A stretch of DNA of 64,000 bases from Opitutaceae bacterium. GTDB lineage: Bacteria > Verrucomicrobiota > Verrucomicrobiia > Opitutales > Opitutaceae. The DNA is taken from NCBI GenBank assembly GCA_030648295.1, contig JAUSID010000035.1, positions 18,438-82,437 on the forward strand, written 5' to 3'. The notes beneath the pieces were generated by a model. That model was not told the DNA's origin, ran no database searches, and was given only the letters and a program-made list of their open reading frames with translations. Below are positions 53,533 to 60,166 of this stretch, piece by piece. The position numbers and the translations under genes are program-made. Numbering within the stretch: position 1 is the first letter of the stretch; each line of letters starts with the position of its first letter.

Positions 53533-54258
53533 CTAGGCCGCGTCCTTGAAGAGACCGGGAAAGGCTCGGGTGCGTGATTGTAGGGTATTCAATGACCCCT
53601 TACGGATGGCGGTTTCGATGTACTTCACCTGCGAGCGGATGGCGCGGTCAATAATCCCCTGCCCGGTCCGCGTCTTGATGAGGACATTACTGGCATTTCC
53701 CCCGCTCACCGTGCAATGGGTGTCGGTCGTGGAGACCGTCCCTGACCCTATTGCGTCAGGAATAACGGCCTTTTGGACGTAGGCCGGGGCCTTGACTATG
53801 GCCCCGATGGCATTGCCTATCTGGAGCCATGTCTTGGCGCTAAGGCCCCGGGCGGCAAGGGCCTCTTTAAGCCTCCGGGTCAGTGTGCGCTGGAAATCTT
53901 CTATGTTCTCGGACAACACCCGCTTGTAGGCCGCCCAAACCTTGTCCGGGACGTGCCACTTGTGAATCAAGTACCACTTCGCTTTAGTCGGGTCGTTGGT
54001 AAACCACTCCGTCCCCGTCTTCTTCGTTTTGTAGTAGGTGCCCGCGTCGCTGTCGTGGTTCTCAAACCGAAACTTCGTATTAGCAGCAATTTGCGCTTTA
54101 ATCTTCTCCCTGTCCGCCTTGGGTGTATAGCGAACTGCAGTTTCCAGCACTTTGCCGGCCCGATCAACCATGACGGTTTTCAGGTCTTTGCCGCTCAGCG
54201 TGGAAAGTTGACGCATGGAGGCGGCAAACTTGCTCATATCAACGGTCGTTTTGGCCAT
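53533..54258 (-). CDS. Putative neck/HK97-gp10-like protein
   Basis: The 241-residue protein (MAKTTVDMSKFAASMRQLSTLSGKDLKTVMVDRAGKVLETAVRYTPKADREKIKAQI...) opens like HK97 gp10/tail-completion proteins, where a helix with hydrophobic heptads (LKTVMVDRAGKVLETAVRYTP) is followed by a charged beta region. Its location between terminase and connector/portal is unusual for a tail-completion protein, so another head role is possible. No catalytic motif is seen. Confidence 0.55.
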   Translation of the reverse strand: MAKTTVDMSKFAASMRQLSTLSGKDLKTVMVDRAGKVLETAVRYTPKADREKIKAQIAANTKFRFENHDSDAGTYYKTKKTGTEWFTNDPTKAKWYLIHKWHVPDKVWAAYKRVLSENIEDFQRTLTRRLKEALAARGLSAKTWLQIGNAIGAIVKAPAYVQKAVIPDAIGSGTVSTTDTHCTVSGGNASNVLIKTRTGQGIIDRAIRSQVKYIETAIRKGSLNTLQSRTRAFPGLFKDAA

Positions 54259-54269
54259 GGGGTGACGTG

Positions 54270-56060
54270 TCAGAATTCGATTTTGCCTTCCCGCGGTGGT
54301 GGCGGGGGCTGATTAGTGGGGGATTTATCAAGTGCCGGCGGGTCCGCGCGGCCAAATCCGACAACGTAGGACAGGCAAAGCGCGTATTTCTCACAGTCCC
54401 ACAGATCGAACGGCGGGCGATAGCGTAATTTCGTATCCGTTGTGCCGTTCTTTCCCTTTACTTGAACCCGCCGAACGCCCGTGATTTGGTGCTGATATAC
54501 TGCGTCAATCTCCTTGGTTAGCTTCCAGCCGGATACTCTACCGTCCAATCTGTCGAAAAGCTCCCTGCTCCAATGCTCATCGTTGACGTGTAACAGGGGG
54601 ATCGTCACTTGGCCCGCCTGTTTGCCGCCTGTGTGGGGGTCTATTTGGACAGCCTTGTAAAATTCCCCCATGGTCCCCGGCTGGCCCTTGATCGCTACCC
54701 ACTTACCGGGCCGGGCGGCAATTTGCTCGTATAGTTCCTGCGAACGGATGCCTTGCGACGTGTCTATGGCTAACATGGCCACTTGATACCGGGCGAAAGT
54801 GGCGTCGAGTTGATCGTAGCCCAGCGATTGCCCCCAATCCACGAGGTGGGAACGCGTCCCGCGGTAGAAGCGGCGGACAAGCCAAACGAAATGATCCCGC
54901 TGTACGTCCACAATCATCAGGTTTACCCCGCCGTCCGCCGGGTCATAAGTGCCCCGGTCAGTCGTGCCCAGTAGTGCCGTCAGGTGTTCATCCGTTACTT
55001 TCAGCGGTTTTTCGGCTGTCCACGGTTCGGCAAGCGTGCTGTTCGTGAAATTTTGAAGGTCCGACAAGCTCCCGTGCTTCGCCTGAATAAAGGAAACGGC
55101 CAGCTTTCCGAGGCTCAGACTCGGACTGAACAGCCCGGACAGGTGGAAACTTCGCCAACCCGGCATTGGGCGGGGGTTCGCCGCGCGCCATTCCCCCCGA
55201 CGCATCATCTTGTACCGGTCCGAATCCGTGATCTTTCCTTGGCAATGGGGGCACTCGTAATGGGCTGACGATTTGACTAGGCCGAAATCATATTCCCCCG
55301 TCTTGGCGTCCTTGGCCTCTTGGCTCCATTTTACTTGTTTCCATTCCAAGATGGAAAACACGCCGCAGTGTATACACGGCAGCCATCTATATTCCTGCGT
55401 GCCCTGAAGGAATAAGGACCATATTCCGTCATCGTCTTCTATTGTAGGCGTCGAAGCATATATCCTCTTACATAGTGGCTCATAGGACTTTGTGCGTTCA
55501 ATGGCTAGTTGTCTTGCGCCCGCCTCACGTTCCGATGCGCCCGGGTATTTATTGATCTCGTCCTGTACAACAAGTCCCGCGCTACGGGCGGCCAGATTCG
55601 CGGGGGAGTTGCTGCCCACCAGCGAAAGCGGCGCCGTGGTTAGATGCATCTCCAGCTTGCGAAACTTGTCCTTGTCTTTCGGCTTTAGCGCGGAGAGTTG
55701 CGGGCTGGACTCGATCAGCGGGATCAATCGCGTTTCCGAGAATGACCCCGCAAGGGTCTCGTTCGGGAATACGATCAACGTGGGGGTTGGCCGGCTCTTT
55801 AGCCTATAAAGCGTGCCAACGGAAAGCGTTGTGCTCTTGTCCGTCTGGGCCGCCCAGCACAAAACGAGGTCCGTGGTGGTGGTGTCCCGGAAGCACTCTA
55901 GAGGGGCCTGAACATGCGTTCGATTGAATGTGCTATATGGGCCCGGCTGCGCGGTAACCTGTGACGATAGCGAAAGCTCCGATTCTGCCCACTCGACAAC
56001 CGACAAATTGGGCCTGTCATCAACAAACGAATACGCAAACCGGCGGAGTTCAGCCGACAC
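54270..56060 (-). CDS. GpA-type terminase large subunit
   Basis: The protein has the lambda GpA order: an N-terminal VVEWAESELSLSSQVTAQPGPYSTFNRTHVQAPLE block, a Walker-A-like CWAAQTDKSTTLSVG, the LVVQDEINKYPGASEREAGAR segment containing the DE motor motif, a zinc-type pair (CIHC ... CPHC), and a C-terminal nuclease region (NLMIVDVQRDHFVWLVRRFYRGTRSHLVDWG). A longer open frame begins at 56162, but a GTG at 56060 preceded by GGAGG (minus strand, 8 bases upstream) is a strong start and overlaps the small-terminase stop by only 11 bp. About 596 residues, normal for the family. Confidence 0.93.
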   Translation of the reverse strand: MSAELRRFAYSFVDDRPNLSVVEWAESELSLSSQVTAQPGPYSTFNRTHVQAPLECFRDTTTTDLVLCWAAQTDKSTTLSVGTLYRLKSRPTPTLIVFPNETLAGSFSETRLIPLIESSPQLSALKPKDKDKFRKLEMHLTTAPLSLVGSNSPANLAARSAGLVVQDEINKYPGASEREAGARQLAIERTKSYEPLCKRIYASTPTIEDDDGIWSLFLQGTQEYRWLPCIHCGVFSILEWKQVKWSQEAKDAKTGEYDFGLVKSSAHYECPHCQGKITDSDRYKMMRRGEWRAANPRPMPGWRSFHLSGLFSPSLSLGKLAVSFIQAKHGSLSDLQNFTNSTLAEPWTAEKPLKVTDEHLTALLGTTDRGTYDPADGGVNLMIVDVQRDHFVWLVRRFYRGTRSHLVDWGQSLGYDQLDATFARYQVAMLAIDTSQGIRSQELYEQIAARPGKWVAIKGQPGTMGEFYKAVQIDPHTGGKQAGQVTIPLLHVNDEHWSRELFDRLDGRVSGWKLTKEIDAVYQHQITGVRRVQVKGKNGTTDTKLRYRPPFDLWDCEKYALCLSYVVGFGRADPPALDKSPTNQPPPPPREGKIEF

Positions 56061-56541
56061 TTGGCGGGCCTCCGTCCGGCGGGGTGTCCCGGTGTTTCTC
56101 CATAGCGCGGAATACGCCTTGCAACCCTTCTCGCACGGCTTGCTCACCTGCCGCGGGGTCATTCACATTGGCGCGGGGGCCAACAGACTGGGGCAGGGCG
56201 TCGAGTAATGCGCGCAGCGGGGCCAGAATCTCCGCGATATACGCCCGAGCGGTGTCCATAGAAACCAAATCAGCCTTGGCGATCTTGGCGTTGTATTCCG
56301 CTAGTTCCGCCTCCGCCGTGATCTTCCTCACGGTGGCCCGCTCCCGCGCTTCCTTTAGCGTTAGGAGGCTTCCGCCGGCCGGGGGGATGTCCCGCCTACC
56401 CCCGCGGGAATCAAGCGTCTGGCGGGCCGCAATCCATGCCCGGGCGCTGTCCACGGTGTCAACGGGGCAACCCTCCCCCTTATACTTGTAAAGAGACTGC
56501 CGCGAAATGCCTAAAGCGGACGCTAGTTTAGTGTGATTCAC
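56050..56541 (-). CDS. Small terminase subunit (Nu1-like)
   Basis: The 163-residue protein starts with a helix-turn-helix (MNHTKLASALGISRQSLYKYKGEGCPVDTVDSARAWIAAR), then a charged coiled-coil-like region (KEARERATVRKITAEAELAEYNAKIAKADLVSMDTARAYIAEIL). This is the pattern of lambda Nu1-type small terminases that recognise cos/pac DNA. The start codon is GTG at 56541, located inside a hairpin stem (56539-56555: CACCCT ... AGGGTG). A translational control is possible. Confidence 0.85.
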   Translation of the reverse strand: MNHTKLASALGISRQSLYKYKGEGCPVDTVDSARAWIAARQTLDSRGGRRDIPPAGGSLLTLKEARERATVRKITAEAELAEYNAKIAKADLVSMDTARAYIAEILAPLRALLDALPQSVGPRANVNDPAAGEQAVREGLQGVFRAMEKHRDTPPDGGPPSVG

Positions 56542-56617
56542 CCTGTAAAAGGGTGTCCAAATATCAAGTATCCAGCCGTGGACAGCCGCTTACAGTGTCA
56601 ACGTCGTCAACAATGTC

Positions 56618-56633
56618 TGGGTGTATACACCCA
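56618..56633. promoter_or_regulatory. 16-bp operator-like palindrome before the terminase operon
   Basis: TGGGTGTATACACCCA is a perfect palindrome, 77 bp upstream of the small-terminase start. Half-sites GGGTGTC recur at about 56551 and 56658 (minus or plus strand), and a TTGACA-type hexamer lies at 56596-56601. It is a candidate control site for late gene expression. Confidence 0.6.
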
Positions 56634-56687
56634 AAGACTGTCCGGCCTCGGGTGTCCCCTCCACAGGGTCACCCGCCCGAAAAGAAC

Positions 56688-56912
56688 CTACTTATCCCGT
56701 CTAATCCTTGCGAGGGGTTTTAGTACGTCTGTCCACTCGGCACTCCATATCTCCATTGTTTGGGTTGCACTATCCCAAAGCCAGAGCTTGGTTTCGTCAT
56801 CAGGGTTCATCTGAATGCCGGCTAACTCAAAGCCCTTGGGGATGTCGATGACTGGCCGCGGAGCGGACATGCCGTAAACTCTGCCCGACGTGTTGGTGTA
56901 TTGAACGCTCAT
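56688..56912 (-). CDS. Small phage protein of unknown function (74 aa)
   Basis: MSVQYTNTSGRVYGMSAPRPVIDIPKGFELAGIQMNPDDETKLWLWDSATQTMEIWSAEWTDVL... has an acidic, soluble, beta-type composition with several Trp. It follows the 79-residue gene through the repeated GTCAGCCAATAG-ACACACACC-ATG junction. Not recognised. Confidence 0.65.
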   Translation of the reverse strand: MSVQYTNTSGRVYGMSAPRPVIDIPKGFELAGIQMNPDDETKLWLWDSATQTMEIWSAEWTDVLKPLARIRRDK

Positions 56913-56921
56913 GGTGTGTGT

Positions 56922-57161
56922 CTATTGGCTGACAGGTTCCTCAGACCTTAGCTTGCTGGGGTGTCTCTCGGTAATCACTCCGGACTGTCTCTCCTTGCTG
57001 AGTGCGACCATTAGTCCGCTTTGCCACTGGCCATGGGTATAGTATGGCCCCGTGACATGATAGGCTCCGGCCAAGTCCCGCCATGCAATATCCACTGGAT
57101 TGGGCAAGGGTTCGTTCAGACACTTTTCCAAGAGTCGCCAGTGTTCTTCCATTGTGGTCAT
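56922..57161 (-). CDS. Small phage protein of unknown function (79 aa)
   Basis: The product begins MTTMEEHWRLLEKCLNEPLPNPVDIAWRDLAGAYHVTGPYYTHGQWQSGLMVALSKERQSG and ends in VSQ. It is soluble and charged. It shares a repeated stop-start junction with its two neighbours. Not recognised. Confidence 0.65.
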   Translation of the reverse strand: MTTMEEHWRLLEKCLNEPLPNPVDIAWRDLAGAYHVTGPYYTHGQWQSGLMVALSKERQSGVITERHPSKLRSEEPVSQ

Positions 57162-57164
57162 GGT

Positions 57165-57464
57165 CTATTGGCTGACAGCGCCCGGCCATTCCAATGGGAT
57201 GCCAAACGCGTGCCAATGTGCATCGGTGATCGTCCTCTCCAAGTAGACAAGCATAGCGTCTAGTTCCTGTCTCTTATCAGGCGGGGTATGACGCCGTGCC
57301 TCCACTATCTCCAACATGTCCTTTGCTGTGTTGAAGAGGGATACATAATGGCCAGCAATCGTTTCCTGTCTCAACCAATGGTCGTCGCGAAGTTGCACGA
57401 ATTTCTGGATTCTATAGGCGTCCTTGTATCTGGACGTGCTGTGCGGCTCTTGTGTGGTGTTCAT
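57165..57464 (-). CDS. Small phage protein of unknown function (99 aa)
   Basis: The chosen start is the ATG at 57464 (MNTTQEPHSTSRYKDAYRIQKFVQLRDDHWLRQETIAGHYVSLFNTAKDMLEIVEARRHTPPDKRQELDAMLVYLERTI...), because it lies immediately after the repeated junction sequence; a further upstream start overlaps the previous gene. The product is helical and acidic and also ends VSQ. No family recognised. Confidence 0.65.
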   Translation of the reverse strand: MNTTQEPHSTSRYKDAYRIQKFVQLRDDHWLRQETIAGHYVSLFNTAKDMLEIVEARRHTPPDKRQELDAMLVYLERTITDAHWHAFGIPLEWPGAVSQ

Positions 57465-57471
57465 GGTGTGT

Positions 57472-57678
57472 TTATTGGCTGACATGCGGGTTAGACAATG
57501 TGACGTGTAACACGCCGTCCACGTTCTTTAGGACGATCAGGATTGGCCCGGTAGTCTGTAGGACAATGGTCTGATCCGGGTAAAGGTCATGCACGATTGT
57601 ATTGGTGAAGGCGCTAACGTAAACGGGGATTGTCCCCGGCTGTGTGGGTGTGGTGTTGGTTGGTGTGGGTGTGTCCAT
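57472..57678 (-). CDS. Small phage protein of unknown function (68 aa)
   Basis: The 68-residue product (MDTPTPTNTTPTQPGTIPVYVSAFTNTIVHDLYPDQTIVLQTTGPILIVLKNVDGVLHVTLSNPHVSQ) has a Thr/Pro-rich N-terminus and a beta-type hydrophobic centre. It ends VSQ like the next two genes and begins 9 bp after the sigma-like gene. Not recognised. Confidence 0.6.
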   Translation of the reverse strand: MDTPTPTNTTPTQPGTIPVYVSAFTNTIVHDLYPDQTIVLQTTGPILIVLKNVDGVLHVTLSNPHVSQ

Positions 57679-57686
57679 AAGAGTGG

Positions 57687-58631
57687 TTATTCGAGTCTCC
57701 AGATGCGTGCGCCATGTATCCCGTTCTCGACCGCCTTGCGGACGGAAAACTTCTTGTCCAGCCCGCCGCCACCTTTCTTCCTGTAGTATTCGGCGTTTTT
57801 AGCGAGCCGCGCTCCAAGGACAGCGGCAAAGAACGAATCCCCGACTTTCATTTCCTCGAACGGATATTTGGCCGCGCAGAATAGGCGGGGAGGCAACGGT
57901 ACATTGTGTGTTATAGTGACTTGCATGGTTTGTTTTACTTCGTCCATAAGCTTTAATTTGGCCAGCCGTGTGCCGTCTAACTCCTCGTTATACAGGGCCC
58001 ATAATACCGGGGCGATTTCCGCCAACCGCTTGTCGAGTGTTGACCAGTTCACCCCTATCTTGCCCGACGCGGCAAGGACAGATTTGCTCGCAAGCACGGT
58101 CTGTACAGCGTCGCGGCTCTCAGGGTCCAGCCGGTCAATCGCGCGCTGCATGGCTGGCATGTCATATTGAGACTGGGGCGGGGCTGGGTTGGCAAACTCC
58201 ACCCCCTCGACGAGAACGTCATCTAGCGAGAAAGGGAGACGGATAGCGTATTTCGCGCCTTTTATGCGCTGCCAAGTCTTGTACAGGGGACATTCCGCGC
58301 ATTTGTTCCCGGACGGGGTCAGCCCGCATGACGTGCCGCCTGTATTGTGCTCACATTTCCCACATGGCGGGGCGAACTTACCGTAATTGTCCCGGTAAAG
58401 ATTGCGGAGAGTGTTGGAGATCACACGATTAACCCATTGGCCAAATGGGCCGCTAGTCGGGTCATATTTGCCCCCTTCATATTGTTGCCAGACTCGGATC
58501 AATATAGCTTGCCGAATGTCGTCCCAACCCCAACCACGAAGGGAGAGTGCCCCCCGGCGCTTGTCGAGGTATCCGTTGATCTCCTCTAGCCGATTGTCAA
58601 AAGGCACGGGCAATGTCTCCGTGTCGGTCAT
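57687..58631 (-). CDS. Sigma-like protein with zinc-finger and C-terminal phage domain
   Basis: Residues about 31-82 (LRGWGWDDIRQAILIRVWQQYEGGKYDPTSGPFGQWVNRVISNTLRNLYRDNY) match the pattern of sigma-70 region 2. Cys90, Cys93, Cys102, Cys111 and Cys114 form a compact zinc-type cluster. Residues about 158-205 resemble a region-4-like helix set (AIDRLDPESRDAVQTVLASKSVLAASGKIGVNWSTLDKRL). The C-terminus (KYPFEEMKVGDSFFAA ... FSVRKAVENGIHGARIWRLE) matches a small phage domain (DUF7303-like). A role in switching host RNA polymerase to late phage promoters is plausible. The start at 58631 overlaps the upstream stop by ATGA. Confidence 0.7.
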   Translation of the reverse strand: MTDTETLPVPFDNRLEEINGYLDKRRGALSLRGWGWDDIRQAILIRVWQQYEGGKYDPTSGPFGQWVNRVISNTLRNLYRDNYGKFAPPCGKCEHNTGGTSCGLTPSGNKCAECPLYKTWQRIKGAKYAIRLPFSLDDVLVEGVEFANPAPPQSQYDMPAMQRAIDRLDPESRDAVQTVLASKSVLAASGKIGVNWSTLDKRLAEIAPVLWALYNEELDGTRLAKLKLMDEVKQTMQVTITHNVPLPPRLFCAAKYPFEEMKVGDSFFAAVLGARLAKNAEYYRKKGGGGLDKKFSVRKAVENGIHGARIWRLE

Positions 58632-59011
58632 GTCATACTCCGCGGGGCCAAATTCCCTCTGTCCAGTCGCCGCCCTTTGACCTTTCGCCTCGTATAAGGA
58701 ACGCCCAGTTTCCGTGCCATGGCTAAAATCCGCTCGTGCCAAGTTGCCGGGGTGACATTCCACTTCCGGCTGTAATCAGCGAGGAACTTGTCTTCTGTAT
58801 CATTCCGGTGCGTTAAGCATTTTGCGACGTCCAACTGCATTTCGGGGTCACGGGACTTTTTGAGGACTTTGACGAGTGCACAAAAGTACTCCCAGCCCAA
58901 CACCGCGGCCAAGGCGCGGGCACGCTCCTCCACGTCCTCCAGTGTATAGCCATCCTGCTCCGGTGCTGGCGGGGCTGTGACCCCGGCCAGCCTCCACTGC
59001 GGGAAACTCAT
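58628..59011 (-). CDS. Phage early protein of unknown function (127 aa)
   Basis: The chosen ATG at 59011 gives MSFPQWRLAGVTAPPAPEQDGYTLEDVEERARALAAVLGWEYFCALVKVLKKSRDPEMQLDVAKCLTHRNDTEDKFLADYSRKWNVTPATWHERILAMARKLGVPYTRR..., a mostly helical basic protein. A longer open frame to 59188 is rejected because it overlaps the upstream TM gene. The stop overlaps the sigma-like gene by four bases. The C-terminal basic stretch could bind nucleic acid; not recognised. Confidence 0.65.
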   Translation of the reverse strand: MSFPQWRLAGVTAPPAPEQDGYTLEDVEERARALAAVLGWEYFCALVKVLKKSRDPEMQLDVAKCLTHRNDTEDKFLADYSRKWNVTPATWHERILAMARKLGVPYTRRKVKGRRLDRGNLAPRSMT

Positions 59012-59160
59012 GGCATACGCTTCTCCAGTATGCGCACGATGTCCTCTAGTTGGTTTGCCAGCGCGGCCCCCTGTAATGTGGGCATGTCGCCCCGTCTCAG
59101 GTAAACGATTGCCCCTCTGAGAACGGCAGCGACTAGCAGACCTTCGATCACGTTTATCAC
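59008..59160 (-). CDS. Small hydrophobic protein, GTG start
   Basis: GTG at 59160 overlaps the stop of the preceding membrane protein (GTGA), giving a 50-residue product MINVIEGLLVAAVLRGAIVYLRRGDMPTLQGAALANQLEDIVRILEKRMP with one hydrophobic helix. Too short for most gene finders. The pair with the next gene resembles small phage membrane-protein pairs. Confidence 0.55.
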   Translation of the reverse strand: MINVIEGLLVAAVLRGAIVYLRRGDMPTLQGAALANQLEDIVRILEKRMP

Positions 59161-59339
59161 TTGCCCGCCTTTTCGAGGATGCGGCCAAGCCATTTGTCCA
59201 GCGCCCGGAGGACTACGGGAATCCAGAGCGGGGCCAATATCCAAGCCCATGCCCATGTGAGGATGCCGCAGAGCTTGAGCGCGATTAAGAGCAGCCCAAG
59301 GGCGTATAGGAATGCCGTGCGCAATAGTGATGTTTCCAT
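59157..59339 (-). CDS. Small phage membrane protein (60 aa)
   Basis: METSLLRTAFLYALGLLLIALKLCGILTWAWAWILAPLWIPVVLRALDKWLGRILEKAGK has two hydrophobic helices and a basic amphipathic tail. It overlaps the 50-residue protein gene by four bases. It could affect the membrane on induction, but function is unknown. Confidence 0.65.
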   Translation of the reverse strand: METSLLRTAFLYALGLLLIALKLCGILTWAWAWILAPLWIPVVLRALDKWLGRILEKAGK

Positions 59340-59372
59340 GGTTGCCGGCGTTACACGGGATTTGCGCCGATT

Positions 59373-59412
59373 TATGAAGAAATCGTCATTTCACCTATGA
59401 AGAAATAATTTC
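59373..59412. promoter_or_regulatory. Tandem operator-like repeats before the 60-aa gene
   Basis: The 11-bp direct repeat TATGAAGAAAT occurs at 59373-59383 and 59396-59406. Each copy continues into a palindrome (GAAAT-CGTC-ATTTC and GAAAT-A-ATTTC). This lies just upstream of the start of the 59.3-kb operon, immediately after a terminator. Confidence 0.6.
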
Positions 59413-59432
59413 AACCGGGCCAAAATAGGCAC

Positions 59433-59461
59433 AAAAAGGCCCCAGCGGGTGAGGCTGGGGC
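59433..59461 (-). terminator. Rho-independent terminator after the 108-aa gene
   Basis: On the minus strand GCCCCAGC, a 7-nt loop and GCTGGGGC form an 8-bp stem followed by CTTTTTG. A further stem (59468-59475 with 59480-59487) precedes it. It separates the early genes at 59.5-61.1 kb from the downstream operon. Confidence 0.8.
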
Positions 59462-59480
59462 GAAATAGCCCTAACAGCGG

Positions 59481-59807
59481 TTAGGGCCGATATTCGGAAT
59501 GCAGTTTGAACCAAGGAAAGTCAGAGTTCTTTCTGTCCGCCCCAAGCGTCACAACCTTTTCGCGGAATAGGTCCCAAAATATTTCCCGCGCCCATTGCTC
59601 GTCCTCTTCTGAAAGTTCCGAGTGAACGGAGTATGGGATCATCCCCTCAACTCTTGGAGCGTTTACCAGTTGATTGGGCAACGCCTCTACTATACAGGAA
59701 AAAGTACTGCCATTAAGAGACGTCATTGTGCTAATAACTCGCAGCATAGCCTCGCGGACAACTTTCTTTCGTTCATTCATGGTTGTATCGTTTGGTGCGT
59801 TATTCAT
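59481..59807 (-). CDS. Small phage early protein (108 aa)
   Basis: The ATG at 59807 overlaps the 70-residue gene's stop by four bases. The product (MNNAPNDTTMNERKKVVREAMLRVISTMTSLNGSTFSCIVEALPNQLVNAPRVEGMIPYSVHSELSEEDEQWAREIFWDLFREKVVTLGADRKNSDFPWFKLHSEY) is acidic and helical. No family recognised. Confidence 0.65.
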   Translation of the reverse strand: MNNAPNDTTMNERKKVVREAMLRVISTMTSLNGSTFSCIVEALPNQLVNAPRVEGMIPYSVHSELSEEDEQWAREIFWDLFREKVVTLGADRKNSDFPWFKLHSEYRP

Positions 59808-60016
59808 GCCGCCCACTCCTTCCGCGCATAATCAATCAGCGCGTCCTTGTCCCCGCTCATGTGTTTGGGGAAATGGGCAATCGTGAGGACGAAATGATGC
59901 GTTCCGTCCCTGTTCTCGACTCTCAAGACGCGCGCAATGGGATGCCGCGGCAGTGCGGTGCGAGACCGCCAGACTAGACCGGGGGTCCGGTCAGTCGTTG
60001 AAGCAATGATTTTCAT
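59804..60016 (-). CDS. Small phage early protein (70 aa)
   Basis: MKIIASTTDRTPGLVWRSRTALPRHPIARVLRVENRDGTHHFVLTIAHFPKHMSGDKDALIDYARKEWAA is a compact soluble protein. The start at 60016 is an ATG; an alternative GTG in the same frame lies at 60139 but its extra residues are low-complexity. Downstream gene start overlaps by ATGA. Not recognised. Confidence 0.6.
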   Translation of the reverse strand: MKIIASTTDRTPGLVWRSRTALPRHPIARVLRVENRDGTHHFVLTIAHFPKHMSGDKDALIDYARKEWAA

Positions 60017-60166
60017 GGACGGCGGCCAGCCTAACCCGTTGCCCGGCGAAACGGAAGCCCGTGTATCCCCTAGTGCAGAGACTTTGATTTCCTGTCCATC
60101 TTGGGGACATCCCGCAGAGTATCGGGAAAGTGGTGACACTCTATCATGTCCACTCTTCGGCGGGGA

